64,000 bases of DNA, taken from positions 248,001-312,000 of the forward strand of contig JAGDYZ010000003.1 in assembly GCA_049116335.1 (NCBI GenBank). The letters are read 5' to 3'. Made by a program: the position numbers and the translations under genes. Under the pieces are notes generated by a model. It was not told where the DNA came from. It saw only the letters and a program-made list of their open reading frames with translations, and did no database searches. This DNA comes from CANMIH01 sp049116335 (GTDB lineage Bacteria; Pseudomonadota; Alphaproteobacteria; Rhodobacterales; Rhodobacteraceae). The first letter of the stretch is position 1. The number at the start of each line of letters is the position of its first letter. This document shows, in pieces, positions 17,055 through 26,928 of this stretch.

Positions 17055-18500
17055 ATGACAAATCTAATCCAACCTGTGCTCCTCTGTGGCGGCTCCGGCA
17101 CGCGACTGTGGCCGTTGTCGCGCAAGTCCTATCCGAAACAGTTCGTGAAGTTGACCGGCGAGGAGAGCCTCTTTCAGGCATCGGCGCGGCGTTTGTCCGG
17201 AGAAGGCTTTGCCGCGCCCACGATAGTTACCGCCGCCGATTTCCGCTTCATCGTGATCGAACAGCTTGCCGCGCTTGAAATCGCCCCCGCCGGTATCCTG
17301 ATCGAGCCTTCGGCCAAGAATACAGCTGCAGCGATCTGCGCCGCCGCCCTGGCGCTTGAGGCCAATGCGCCGGGCGGGCTGATGCTGGTGGCGCCTTCGG
17401 ACCATGTGATCCCCGACGCCGCTCGCTTCCGCGAAGCCGTTCAGGCAGCCGCGCCTGTCGCCTCGACTGGGCAGCTAGTCACCTTCGGCATCCGCCCCGA
17501 CCGACCCGAGACCGGCTATGGCTGGCTCGAGCTGTCGACGTCCACGCCGGACTTTGCCCCCGTGCCACAGCCCCTCCGCAGCTTTATCGAAAAGCCAGAC
17601 CTCGCCAATGCCGAGGCGCTCCTCGCGGGTGGCATGCACCTGTGGAACGCAGGAATTTTCCTGTTTTCCACGACCTCGATCCTTGACGCCTTTGCCGCCC
17701 ACGCGCCCGAGGTTCTTATGGCGACCCGTACGGCTTTTGACGCAGCTGAGAAGGATCTCTCCTTCACCCGCCTCGCTCCTGCCCCGTGGGCAGAGCTCCC
17801 AGACATCTCGATCGACTACGCGGTGATGGAGCGTACTTCGAACCTGACCGTTGTCCCCTATGCCGGCGCATGGTCTGACTTGGGCGACTGGCAGGCGGTC
17901 TGGCGCGAGGCCGAGGCCGACGCCTCCGGCACAGTTATTGCCGGCCCCGCAAATGCGCTTGATTGCCATGATACGCTTTTGCAGGCGACAAGCGAGGCGC
18001 AGCAGCTTGTCGGTATCGGCCTGAAAGACATCATCGCTGTGGCCATGCCCGACGCCGTGTTGGTTGCCCACAAGGACCGCGCGCAAGAGGTTAAACAGGC
18101 CGTCGCTGCGCTGAAAACCAAAGCCGCTCCGCAGGCCGAGACACTCCCGCGCGATTACCGCCCCTGGGGCTGGTACGAAAGTCTCGTCGTTGGTCCGAGG
18201 TTCCAAGTGAAACGCATCGTGGTCCACCCAGGTGCGGCGCTTTCCTTACAAAGCCACCACCATCGCGCCGAACACTGGATCGTCGTCGAAGGCACCGCCA
18301 AGGTGACCATCGATGCTGAGGTCAAGCTCATCGCCGAAAACCAATCCGTCTACATTCCCCTCGGCGCCGTCCACCGAATGGAAAACCCAGGCAAAGTGCC
18401 GCTGACCCTGATCGAGGTGCAGACCGGCAGCTATTTGGGTGAAGATGACATCATCCGTTACGAGGACGTTTATGCCCGCGGGCAAGGAGCAAAAGGATGA
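17055..18500 (+). CDS. manC: mannose-1-phosphate guanylyltransferase / mannose-6-phosphate isomerase
   Basis: It makes GDP-mannose, with a fused type II phosphomannose isomerase. The 481-residue protein has the nucleotidyltransferase signature GGSGTRLWPLSRKSYPKQF at residues 11-29, FIEKP in the catalytic core, and a C-terminal cupin (RPWGWYESL, then HHHRAEHWIVVEGTA) that binds the metal for isomerisation. GC content is higher than in the wzx-wzy block. It is coupled to the second ugd by a four-base overlap and is followed by manB, completing GDP-mannose supply. Confidence 0.96.
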   Translation: MTNLIQPVLLCGGSGTRLWPLSRKSYPKQFVKLTGEESLFQASARRLSGEGFAAPTIVTAADFRFIVIEQLAALEIAPAGILIEPSAKNTAAAICAAALALEANAPGGLMLVAPSDHVIPDAARFREAVQAAAPVASTGQLVTFGIRPDRPETGYGWLELSTSTPDFAPVPQPLRSFIEKPDLANAEALLAGGMHLWNAGIFLFSTTSILDAFAAHAPEVLMATRTAFDAAEKDLSFTRLAPAPWAELPDISIDYAVMERTSNLTVVPYAGAWSDLGDWQAVWREAEADASGTVIAGPANALDCHDTLLQATSEAQQLVGIGLKDIIAVAMPDAVLVAHKDRAQEVKQAVAALKTKAAPQAETLPRDYRPWGWYESLVVGPRFQVKRIVVHPGAALSLQSHHHRAEHWIVVEGTAKVTIDAEVKLIAENQSVYIPLGAVHRMENPGKVPLTLIEVQTGSYLGEDDIIRYEDVYARGQGAKG

Positions 18501-19681
18501 CGGATCTGGGACAAAAAAAAATTGTTGTTGTCGGTATCGGTTACGTCGGACTCTCGAACGCAGCCTTGCTCGCACAGCAGAACGAAGTAACTGCCGTTGA
18601 CCTTTCGTCTAAACGCGTTGACATGGTTAACGCGAGAAAGTGTCCTATAGTTGACGCTGAGTTAGAAGAGTTCCTTTCTAAGCGCGCGCTAAATCTTGAC
18701 GCCACAACGGATCTAATTTCTGCACTCGTTGGCGCTGACATTGTCCTCATTGCTACGCCTACAGATTACGACCCCAATACCAATTATTTCGATATTTCTT
18801 CTGTCGAGCAAGTTGCAGCCATCGCCTCTCAACAAGCACCGGGCGCCACGATTGTCATCAAGTCAACAATTCCCGTTGGATGCGTTGAAAAACTTCGAAA
18901 ATTGACTGGCAATCCAAATATTATTTTCAGCCCTGAGTTCCTGCGTGAAGGACGCGCTCTGTATGACAATTTACATCCTAGTCGGATCATTCTGGGAGAC
19001 ACTTCTGAACGTGCACAGGATTTTGCGAAACTGCTCGTACAAGGTGCCGAGAAGGCTGACATTCCAGTCCTATTCACGGGACCATCTGAGGCTGAAGCTA
19101 TCAAGCTTTTTGCCAACACCTACCTCGCGATGCGCGTAGCTTACTTTAATGAGTTGGACAGCTATTCAATCGCTCACGGGTTGGATGCGCGCCAAATTAT
19201 CGATGGAGTTGGCTTGGATCCGCGGATTGGAAGCCACTACAATAATCCGTCATTTGGTTACGGCGGATACTGTCTGCCGAAGGATACCAAGCAGTTACTC
19301 GCCAACTACTCATCGGTGCCGCAAAACCTTATTACGGCCATTGTCGACGCCAACCGCACTCGAAAAGACTTCTTGGCCGAACAAATTCTTACAAGACGTC
19401 CGAAAGTGGTGGGAATCTATCGTCTCGTGATGAAGGCAGGATCTGACAACTTCCGTCAATCATCGATCCAGGGGATCATGAAACGGATAAAAGCTAAGGG
19501 CATTGAGGTGATCGTGTACGAACCGGCGCTTGATGAACCAGCATTTTTTGGCTCCCGCGTGGTCACCGACCTGCAAAAATTCAAAGATCAATCGGATGTT
19601 ATCGTAGCAAACCGTTTGGCTGACGAGTTGAACGACGTCTACGCGAAAGTTTTCACTCGGGATCTATTTGGAGCGGACTAA
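18497..19681 (+). CDS. ugd: UDP-glucose 6-dehydrogenase, short form
   Basis: A 394-residue nucleotide-sugar dehydrogenase of the enterobacterial Ugd type: IVVVGIGYVGLSNAALLAQ, then FSPEFLREGRALYDNLHPSR and the catalytic Cys in GYGGYCLPKDTKQL. It should produce UDP-glucuronate. It overlaps manC at its start and manB starts just after its stop. Codon use is more AT-rich than manC and manB on either side, which suggests a separate origin. It differs in length and sequence from the paralogue at 7223; a different substrate cannot be excluded. Confidence 0.92.
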   Translation: MTDLGQKKIVVVGIGYVGLSNAALLAQQNEVTAVDLSSKRVDMVNARKCPIVDAELEEFLSKRALNLDATTDLISALVGADIVLIATPTDYDPNTNYFDISSVEQVAAIASQQAPGATIVIKSTIPVGCVEKLRKLTGNPNIIFSPEFLREGRALYDNLHPSRIILGDTSERAQDFAKLLVQGAEKADIPVLFTGPSEAEAIKLFANTYLAMRVAYFNELDSYSIAHGLDARQIIDGVGLDPRIGSHYNNPSFGYGGYCLPKDTKQLLANYSSVPQNLITAIVDANRTRKDFLAEQILTRRPKVVGIYRLVMKAGSDNFRQSSIQGIMKRIKAKGIEVIVYEPALDEPAFFGSRVVTDLQKFKDQSDVIVANRLADELNDVYAKVFTRDLFGAD

Positions 19682-19682
19682 T

Positions 19683-21047
19683 TTGGCACTCACCTGCTTC
19701 AAAGCCTATGACATCCGTGGCCGCCTTGGCATCGACTTGGACGAGAACATCGCCTACAGCATCGGCGCTGCCTTTGCGGTGGCACTTGATGCGAAAACGG
19801 TCGTTCTCGGACGCGATGTCCGAGCGTCCTCGGAAGCGCTGGCGAATTGCGTCGCGCAGGGTTTAATTGACCAGGGGTGTAAGGTGCTTGACCTGGGGCT
19901 CTCTGGCACTGAGGAGATGTATTTCGCGACCACGAATTTCGGGGCCGATGGCGGGATCTGCGTCACCGCCTCTCACAACCCGATGGATTACAACGGCATG
20001 AAAATGGTGCGGGCTGGTTCGGCGCCACTTGATGCAGCCAGTGGTTTGGCGCGTATCAAAGAGCTGGCCGAAGAAAATGCGTTCGCAACGAATGCAACGA
20101 TGGGCACAATCAGAAACGTCGCTGCAGAGGCACGCTCGGCATATGTCGAACGCATTTGCGAGTTTGTAGACATCGCCGCGTTGAAGCCCCTTAAGATCCT
20201 GGTGAATGCGGGACATGGCGCCGCCGGGCCGACTTTCGATGCCATCGCGGCACGGCTCGCAGACCTTGGATCCCCTCTGACCTTCGAACGTCTATTCCAC
20301 GAACCTGACGGCAGCTTCCCGCAGGGCATCCCAAACCCCCTCCTTCCAGAAAACCGACCCGCGACCGCAGAAGCCGTGCGCGCCACTGGCGCTGATTTCG
20401 GCGTGGCGTGGGACGGTGATTTCGATCGCTGCTTCTTCTTTGATCACACGGGTGCCTTCATCGACGGCGAATATGTCGTCGGTCTACTCGCAGAGGCATT
20501 CCTCGCCAAAGACCCCGGCGCGACGATCATCCATGATCCCCGGATCATCTGGAACACGCAGGACCTTGTGTCAAAAGCCGGTGGGCGCGCTGTCCAAACC
20601 CGCACCGGTCATGCTTTCATCAAACAAGCCATGCGTGATGAGAACGCGGTCTACGGCGGCGAGATGTCAGCGCATCACTATTTCCGCGACTTCGTCTACT
20701 GCGACAGTGGCATGATCCCTTGGTTGCTCGTTGCCGAACTTGTTAGCCGACACGGTCCTCTTGCGGATCTTGTAGCGGATCGCAAAGCTGCATTCCCCTC
20801 CTCGGGGGAAATTAATTTCACTCTCGACGATCCCAAGGCCGCCATTGCGAGAGTTCGAACAGAATTTGAACTCGAAGCCATATCCATCGACGAAATGGAC
20901 GGCTTAGGCTTCGACATGAGCGATTGGCGCTTCAATCTACGCAGTTCGAACACAGAACCGGTTGTGCGGCTGAACGTCGAGGCGCGTGGTGACGCAGAAT
21001 TGGTTGTGAAGGGCGTGGAGCGGGTGAAACGAATTCTGCTCGGGTGA
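19683..21047 (+). CDS. manB: phosphomannomutase
   Basis: It interconverts mannose-6-phosphate and mannose-1-phosphate. It has the CpsG-type start ALTCFKAYDIRGRLG, the phosphoserine loop TASHNPMDYNGMK, the metal site DGDFDRCFFFD, the sugar-binding GGEMSAHHYFRDF and the phosphate-binding RSSNTEPVVRLN. The preferred start is the TTG at 19683, because homologues begin at this point and GGAG lies nine bases upstream; an in-frame TTG at 19668 overlaps ugd. With manC it supplies GDP-mannose. Confidence 0.95.
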   Translation: MALTCFKAYDIRGRLGIDLDENIAYSIGAAFAVALDAKTVVLGRDVRASSEALANCVAQGLIDQGCKVLDLGLSGTEEMYFATTNFGADGGICVTASHNPMDYNGMKMVRAGSAPLDAASGLARIKELAEENAFATNATMGTIRNVAAEARSAYVERICEFVDIAALKPLKILVNAGHGAAGPTFDAIAARLADLGSPLTFERLFHEPDGSFPQGIPNPLLPENRPATAEAVRATGADFGVAWDGDFDRCFFFDHTGAFIDGEYVVGLLAEAFLAKDPGATIIHDPRIIWNTQDLVSKAGGRAVQTRTGHAFIKQAMRDENAVYGGEMSAHHYFRDFVYCDSGMIPWLLVAELVSRHGPLADLVADRKAAFPSSGEINFTLDDPKAAIARVRTEFELEAISIDEMDGLGFDMSDWRFNLRSSNTEPVVRLNVEARGDAELVVKGVERVKRILLG

Positions 21048-21106
21048 GATGGCAATTCACTTCCAGCGCCATTAGAACATTTCATGAACACTACCAATCC
21101 GAGCGC

Positions 21107-21490
21107 TCATTGTGGAAGTACTCGCAAGTAGCACTGATCCTTTGCGTCTTTTGCGAGGTAAATGACGTGAAACCCAGCCTGCATGGCCTTTTCCGGCAAC
21201 TCAAGCGGCCCTTTCCATAGATCTAGACCACCAGCGCGTTCCACCTCTCCGATCGATTTCGCCTCGTTCACGGCATCGAACCGATCGATCAGGAGGCGCT
21301 GTTTGCAATCAGGGTCCCGTCGATATCGTTTCCATTCTTCCAGTGCCCCTAATGCTGAATAGGTGAAGCCAAGGAGCACGGTTTCTGGACCGTCACCATC
21401 GACGTAGAAACGAGCCCGGCCCGCGGCCAGGCTTTCAAGGTCGACGCCGTATCGCTGGATGACGGCAGACGTAAGCTCTTCAAGGAGCGC
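21107..21490 (-). pseudogene. unrecognised gene remnant
   Basis: An open frame of about 126 codons ends with DAKDQCYLRVLPQ and reads upstream through RRDPDCKQRLLIDRFDAV and RARFYVDGDGPETVLLGFT to a stop close to 21495, with no convincing start codon. The composition is that of a real globular protein. The adjacent 21500-21640 is noncoding or scrambled. I do not recognise the family. It is probably the 3' part of a gene truncated by rearrangement between the two convergent EPS operons. Confidence 0.45.
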
Positions 21491-21645
21491 AATTCACCCA
21501 CACAATCAAATCCAGCAGTAATGCTCGAAAGCGGCAGGTCTCGATGGAGCAACTGCCTCTGTGGAGGGGCATTACTGCGAAACCATTGGCAAATAAAGTA
21601 AATGAGCAAGAGCCAAGTTGGATGCTGCACCACAGCATGATGGCA

Positions 21646-22755
21646 CTAGAGACGATTATATCCCGAAGGTAAGCGAAACCGGCGGATCAGACTTGGTGCC
21701 GCCGCATAGCTGCCAAAAAACAACACCCCAAAGACCACGACGGCCAGAAACGCATTCTGATTTTGGTTCCACAGCAGCACACCCGCGATTGGCGGTGCGA
21801 TGACGAAGGGCGACAAGACCAGTGTCGTGAGCGGGTTTGCAATTTGACGCCGATTTCGGCCGAGGATGCACATTTCCAGTGCGCGCATCACCATTTGATG
21901 CACATGCAACCGATCCGGGGCCGAAACGTCCTTGTTTCTGCGAGACCGGCGATAGATCGCCAGCACTGTATCAGCCACGGGCCAGTACAGTGTCAGCAAA
22001 ATGGCCCAGGGCGAGACATCGGGCGAATTGAGAAGCACTGAAATCCCAAACCAACTCAGCACAAAGCCGATCGTGTATGCCCCGGCATCGCCGAGAAAGA
22101 TCAGACCAAAGGGATAGTTCAGGAGGAAGAACCCGAAGATTCCTGCCGCAATCATCATCGAGAGGTGGACCATCGTGGCGTAGCCTGCCAGCTCTGCAAT
22201 ATAGCTCAGTGCAATAGCTGCTGCGATTCCCGTCATAGATGCGAGGCCATTCACCCCATCGATCAGATTGAAGCCATTTGCGATTCCTGCCGTCACCAGA
22301 AGGGTCAGCGGACCGCCGATCACCCAGTGCGCTACCAGCAGGTCAAACCCAGGGATGCCGGCGCGTGGAAGCCAAACGCCCAAAAGCCAGATCACCAGCA
22401 AGCTCGCGCCCATGGCAGCCAACATGCGCCTGCGTGGTGACATGTGGAACCCAAGGTCCTCGGCCAGCCCCACAACAAAGAGGAATGAGGTCGCAAGAAC
22501 GAAATTGGCATACGGCCCAGAGATTGAAACGGGCGCAAAGATCACGCTCAGACACAGTGCACCGAAGATTGCAACGCCCCCCACACGTGGGGTGAGCCGC
22601 GTGTGCATGGACTGAACCGCCCGCAAGTCCGCCGTACGCCCGCTGAGCCGCGGGAACCGAGAGCGCAACAAGACAACCGCAGCACAAATCACAAACGCAA
22701 GCGCGGCCAAAACAAACTCGTGCCATTCGAAATGCAACATGGCGTTGTGAACCAA
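21646..22755 (-). CDS. WecA/MraY-family undecaprenyl-phosphate sugar-1-phosphate transferase
   Basis: An integral membrane enzyme that starts repeat-unit synthesis by moving a sugar-1-phosphate (HexNAc type) from a UDP-sugar to undecaprenyl phosphate. Key motifs are NGFNLIDGVNGLA (Mg-binding aspartates), FLGDAGAYTIGF and the cytoplasmic DRLHVHQMVM. About eleven hydrophobic segments are seen. TTG at 22755, five bases after GGAGG, is the likely start; a TTG four codons upstream and an ATG six codons further in are alternatives. It is the last gene after wza-wzb-wzc. A 210-bp gap separates it from wzc. Confidence 0.9.
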   Translation of the reverse strand: MVHNAMLHFEWHEFVLAALAFVICAAVVLLRSRFPRLSGRTADLRAVQSMHTRLTPRVGGVAIFGALCLSVIFAPVSISGPYANFVLATSFLFVVGLAEDLGFHMSPRRRMLAAMGASLLVIWLLGVWLPRAGIPGFDLLVAHWVIGGPLTLLVTAGIANGFNLIDGVNGLASMTGIAAAIALSYIAELAGYATMVHLSMMIAAGIFGFFLLNYPFGLIFLGDAGAYTIGFVLSWFGISVLLNSPDVSPWAILLTLYWPVADTVLAIYRRSRRNKDVSAPDRLHVHQMVMRALEMCILGRNRRQIANPLTTLVLSPFVIAPPIAGVLLWNQNQNAFLAVVVFGVLFFGSYAAAPSLIRRFRLPSGYNRL

Positions 22756-22965
22756 GGGCGCCTCCAATCAAAGATTTGAGATGAGTCTCAGGATGATATG
22801 GACCTAGTAGGCCAATCGTCCCAATATGCGCCAGCATATCTTTTGAGTGCGAGGCACTTCCGCCCCCAAGCGTTACATTTTCATAACGTCTCAAAGGTGA
22901 ACGAACCGCAAGATCTCCCCACGGGCACATGACCCATCCCGCGCTAAAACCCGCCAGTTATCCGA

Positions 22966-25146
22966 TCACTCCTTGCTGCCTTTGTCATCGTAGGTATAGC
23001 GTTTGTTGTAGTAATAATAATAACCGCCCTTGCCCGACGCCTCGGCCTCGTAGCCGTTCAGGATCGCACCGATGAACTTCCCGCCGCCTGCCTCAAATAT
23101 ACGGATCGCAGCCTCAAGTTCGGGCGCGGCAGTCACCTTGTGACGCGCCGCAATCATCGTCGCACCAACGTATTTTGATAAAATAACAGGGTCGGTCACA
23201 GCCAAAATCGGCGGCGCATCCACGATGACGAAATCATACTGCTCGCAGAGTTGCTTGATCACTTGCTCAACCTTGGGCCGCATCAGCAATTCCGACGGGT
23301 TTGGCGGATAGTGCCCCGAGGTGACGTAGAACAGGTTCTCAACCGGACCTTTGCGGATCACATCTTCCAGCTTCACATCGTCAGCCAGAACTTCTGACAG
23401 GCCATCCGTATCTCTCGGACAGTTGAAGTACTTGCGCAAAATACCGCGCCGCAAATCTGCGTCAATCACCACGACCCGCGTGCCAGCCTGAGCCATCACC
23501 GCAGCAAGGTTGACACAGATGAACGACTTGCCAACACCAGGCCCAGGCGAGGTAATCGCCAGCGACGGCGACTTTGCGTCAATCATCCCAAAGTGCATCG
23601 AGGTCCGCAGCGACCGCAATGCCTCAACCGAGAGGTCGGCAGGTCGATCAACCGCCAGAATGGGCATTGTTTTATTCTTGTTCGAAGACTGGTCGGCCAG
23701 TTTCGAGAACCCAACAGAGGCAAACACCGAAAGCCCCAGGTTTTCGAGGTCCTCAACGCCATCCACCGTCCGGCGCAGCATACGCGGCACGAGGATCGCG
23801 CCAACACCCGTGATCAGGCCCAAAACCGCGGCCAGCATTACGATGATTTTGGTGCGCGGCGCGACCGCAAAACGCTCGGTCAGCGCGTTGTCAATCACGC
23901 GGATATTCCCGATGGTGGAGGCCCGAACAACCTGCAATTCCTGACGACGCTGCAACAGTGACTGATAAATTTCCTGCGCAACCTGCAAATCTCGGTTGAG
24001 ATTGAACACTTCCAACTGCTGCTCGGGCAAGCCTTGGGTTTCCTCACGAATAACCGCCAGACGCTCCTCAAGGATCACGCGGTTTTCTTCCAGACGCTTG
24101 TAGCTCGGGTGGTTCGGCGTCACATCCAATGCCAGTTCCGCTTGCTGCATCCTCAGATCGTTCAGCTGGGTTTCAATCTCTGCCGCACTCGACAGAACCT
24201 GCTGGGTTTCAAAGGTCAAATCGACCGAAGACACAGACCGCTGGTAGGAATTGAGCGCCAATTGAGCCGCTTGTACCTGCGCCTCTGCGTCAGGCAGGCG
24301 CTCCTGAATGAACTGAAGGCTCTTTTCAGCAGACGCGGCACCGCGCTGAATGTTCTGGCGCACATAGGCCGCCATCACAGCATCCAACACGCCCGAGGCC
24401 ATTGCACGGTCGGGGTGGCGATACGTCAGACGCAGGATCGACGACTGACGGCCAACCTCGGCAACGCCCAAATCTTTTGACAATTCTGTGGCGATCTGCA
24501 CCGGATCGCGGCTCGACACAATGTATTCGCGCCCCGCAGGACCCGTCAGCGCATCCACACGCAAAGCAAAGTCATTGCCGCCCGCAACAGGCGTGCCAAC
24601 CTGACCCGAAAGGCTGGATCCATCCGGCAATTCTACGTCAAACGATCTCTCATTGGTTTTGACGACAACGATCTCTTCGCCGATCCATTCAGACCGAACC
24701 CGCAACACGCCGACTTCAATGGTTTCAGATTGCCACGAATAGGCCTTGAGCCACGAGGTGCCGAAATGCGGAACACCAAGATGGCGGAAGATATTCCCCA
24801 AAAAAGGCAGCGCGCGCGGGGCCGCATCGATGTGAAGCCCCAAGGCATTCACCGCGTCGCTCGCCACGCTACGGGATTTCAGGATCTCGATCTCGGTCGC
24901 CGCACGACCACCAGAGCCGCTGCCCATCAATGACTGCAATTCTGCCGGCAGATCTCCGCCGCTCGACCGTTCCTCTAGCTGAACGAGAGCAGTGGATTGG
25001 AAAATTGGCGTCTGGGATTTTGCGTATAAAAACCCGATGATTACGAAACCGACCATAAAAGCCGCGATGAACAGCTTGCGCGCCCAAAGCACGTGGAAAA
25101 TTTCAGCCAGGTCGATCTCGTCGTCATAGTCTTTTTTGTTAGACAC
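22966..25146 (-). CDS. wzc: Wzc-like polysaccharide co-polymerase with BY-kinase domain
   Basis: A 726-residue inner-membrane protein controlling EPS chain length. The Wzz domain starts after EIDLAEIFHVLWARKLFIA, whose hydrophobic stretch is the first membrane segment; the second is near 435-455. The C-terminal bacterial tyrosine kinase has Walker A (SPGPGVGKSF, about 533), Walker A' (VVVIDADLRRG) and Walker B (FVIVDAPP). The tail GGYYYYYNKRYTYDD offers seven tyrosines for autophosphorylation, to be reversed by the adjacent phosphatase. GTG start behind GGAGG. Confidence 0.95.
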   Translation of the reverse strand: MSNKKDYDDEIDLAEIFHVLWARKLFIAAFMVGFVIIGFLYAKSQTPIFQSTALVQLEERSSGGDLPAELQSLMGSGSGGRAATEIEILKSRSVASDAVNALGLHIDAAPRALPFLGNIFRHLGVPHFGTSWLKAYSWQSETIEVGVLRVRSEWIGEEIVVVKTNERSFDVELPDGSSLSGQVGTPVAGGNDFALRVDALTGPAGREYIVSSRDPVQIATELSKDLGVAEVGRQSSILRLTYRHPDRAMASGVLDAVMAAYVRQNIQRGAASAEKSLQFIQERLPDAEAQVQAAQLALNSYQRSVSSVDLTFETQQVLSSAAEIETQLNDLRMQQAELALDVTPNHPSYKRLEENRVILEERLAVIREETQGLPEQQLEVFNLNRDLQVAQEIYQSLLQRRQELQVVRASTIGNIRVIDNALTERFAVAPRTKIIVMLAAVLGLITGVGAILVPRMLRRTVDGVEDLENLGLSVFASVGFSKLADQSSNKNKTMPILAVDRPADLSVEALRSLRTSMHFGMIDAKSPSLAITSPGPGVGKSFICVNLAAVMAQAGTRVVVIDADLRRGILRKYFNCPRDTDGLSEVLADDVKLEDVIRKGPVENLFYVTSGHYPPNPSELLMRPKVEQVIKQLCEQYDFVIVDAPPILAVTDPVILSKYVGATMIAARHKVTAAPELEAAIRIFEAGGGKFIGAILNGYEAEASGKGGYYYYYNKRYTYDDKGSKE

Positions 25147-25164
25147 GTAACGGCCTCCAATACT

Positions 25165-25596
25165 TTAGCCGAGCCGTTTAGCCCAAGACCGAGCCGACTT
25201 ATCGATCTCGGCAAATACCAATTCATGAAATTCGACGCTCTGAAGATAGGGGTCTTCGATGCCTTCATCGCGCTCCCATTTGTCGAACATCATCGTTTTG
25301 CCACTCGCGTGCGGGAAATTCTCGCGGATATATTGGCGATGTTCTGGCCCCATCACCAAAACCAGATCGTGCATCGCAAGAATTTCTGAGCTGATCTGCC
25401 GGGCCGCGTGACCCTCGACGTTGACGTTGTGCGCGCGCGCAACGGCCGCCGCGTCTTTGTCGACACCCTTGCCAACCAACGCACCGATCCCGGCAGAGTT
25501 CACGGTCAAATGCGGGCAAAGCGCAGCCAGAGCACGTTCACCCACGGGCGAGCGGCAGATGTTTCCCGTGCAAACGACCAAAACCGACTTAAACAT
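25165..25596 (-). CDS. wzb: low-molecular-weight protein tyrosine phosphatase
   Basis: 143 residues with the P-loop CTGNICRS (Cys9, Arg15) at the N-terminus and the general-acid loop EDPYLQS (Asp115). In EPS operons this enzyme dephosphorylates the Tyr tail of Wzc; the phosphorylation cycle is needed for polymer export. It overlaps the end of wza by one base and precedes wzc by 18 bp, a standard wza-wzb-wzc order. Confidence 0.95.
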   Translation of the reverse strand: MFKSVLVVCTGNICRSPVGERALAALCPHLTVNSAGIGALVGKGVDKDAAAVARAHNVNVEGHAARQISSEILAMHDLVLVMGPEHRQYIRENFPHASGKTMMFDKWERDEGIEDPYLQSVEFHELVFAEIDKSARSWAKRLG

Positions 25597-26675
25597 CAGA
25601 TATCGCTTGCGGTTTGATAGACACTCAAGCTCGGCAACAGGTCAGAAATCACACGGTTCCAACGCGACACCGGATCGGTGGTGACAAATACAACGTCTTG
25701 CGCCTTCATCGCGAAACGCGTGCCGATCAGATAGGCGCTCGGGTTCGAAACATCCAACTGGAACACCGTCAAACCATCACTATCACGGCGGAACACAAAG
25801 ATACCGCGAGCATCGGCGTCACGTATATTCAAACCGCCCGCCTCGCTCACGATCTGGGTCAGGCTCACGTCACGCTCGGAGATATTCACCGAAGACACGG
25901 TTTTGACCTCGCCCAAGACAAAGGCCTCTTCTGGTTTGCGATCCGGAACAAATACGGTGTCGCCATCCAGAACCAACGGGTTCGACGACTCGCGGCCATA
26001 TCTGACAAACGCATCGAGGTTAATCGGATAGGTCTTACCGTTACGACGCAAGATCACCCGCTCCGTATCAGCCCTCGCAGGATCAAGGCGCGCCTGCGCC
26101 ACGAGGTCCAACAAACGGGTCGGATTCGTACTCAGCGGATAGCGAGCCGGGTTTTCCACGGCGCCAGAAATGACCGCGGATTGTGAGTTAAACTCGATCA
26201 CGCGCACTTCGACCTGCGGGTCGGGGAAGTACTCGCTCAACCCTTTGGTCAGCGCTTCACGGATTTCCGGAACGGTTTTGCCCGAAACCTCAACGGCGCC
26301 GACATAGGGAAAGAATACCGTTCCATCTGCCTGCACAACAGTACCCGGTGCGGGCGCGCCTTCGATGTATTGCGACGGGTCGTTTAGCTCAGACACACCC
26401 CAAACGATGATCTTTAGAACGTCACCCGTGCCGACGCGATAGACCCACGACGACCGACCGGGAACAGAGGCGCTTTGCGGAACGGCGGCAGCCGTAGCTG
26501 TGAACTGAAGAACGTTTTGATCGTCAAGGAGAACAACCCGGGCGTTCGGCAAGACCTCCGCCACAGCCGTGTTCAAACCATCACCAGCTACAGGTAATTG
26601 GCTTTCACAGGCACTCAGAAATGGAAGAAGCGCCGCCCCGACAAAAATACGCATAACTGTACGCCTGTTGATCAT
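25596..26675 (-). CDS. wza: Wza-like outer-membrane polysaccharide export lipoprotein
   Basis: 359 residues with a lipoprotein signal peptide ending LLPFLSAC (Cys23). The Poly_export domain (about 80-165: YRVGTGDVLKIIVWG, AVEVSGKTVPEIREALTKGL) is followed by SLBB-type repeats (SAVISGAVENPARYPLS, VFVLGEVK-like segment). It forms the outer-membrane channel for the finished polymer. The start at 26675 could instead be the ATG at residue 8. The 250 bp upstream, between this gene and the prophage, hold the likely promoter and the box at 26699-26711. Confidence 0.94.
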   Translation of the reverse strand: MINRRTVMRIFVGAALLPFLSACESQLPVAGDGLNTAVAEVLPNARVVLLDDQNVLQFTATAAAVPQSASVPGRSSWVYRVGTGDVLKIIVWGVSELNDPSQYIEGAPAPGTVVQADGTVFFPYVGAVEVSGKTVPEIREALTKGLSEYFPDPQVEVRVIEFNSQSAVISGAVENPARYPLSTNPTRLLDLVAQARLDPARADTERVILRRNGKTYPINLDAFVRYGRESSNPLVLDGDTVFVPDRKPEEAFVLGEVKTVSSVNISERDVSLTQIVSEAGGLNIRDADARGIFVFRRDSDGLTVFQLDVSNPSAYLIGTRFAMKAQDVVFVTTDPVSRWNRVISDLLPSLSVYQTASDI

Positions 26676-26698
26676 GAAGACCTCTGTATTTTTGTATT

Positions 26699-26711
26699 GC
26701 GAAGCCTGAAC
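26699..26711. promoter_or_regulatory. candidate shared EPS box, copy 3
   Basis: GCGAAGCCTGAAC lies 24 bases before the wza start and shares GCCTGAAC plus the preceding CGA with the box at 6642-6657. It is a weaker copy, one base longer between CGA and TGAAC. Confidence 0.25.
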
Positions 26712-26928
26712 TCCTACGAGCTACTTCTGCAACAAAAGTTCAACGCAAGCAACACCCGGTGGAATCTAATCTAGGCACCACCTTTCTCTTGAGCATACCA
26801 CTCGATTTGCGAGGAAGTTTCGAATTTCCCTGCCGGTTGATGCCTGCGCGTGCTCTGAATACCTCGCGGACAGTCCCCATAACGTTCAGAGCGCACTCTC
26901 ACGCAACCGATCAAACATTTCATCGCAA

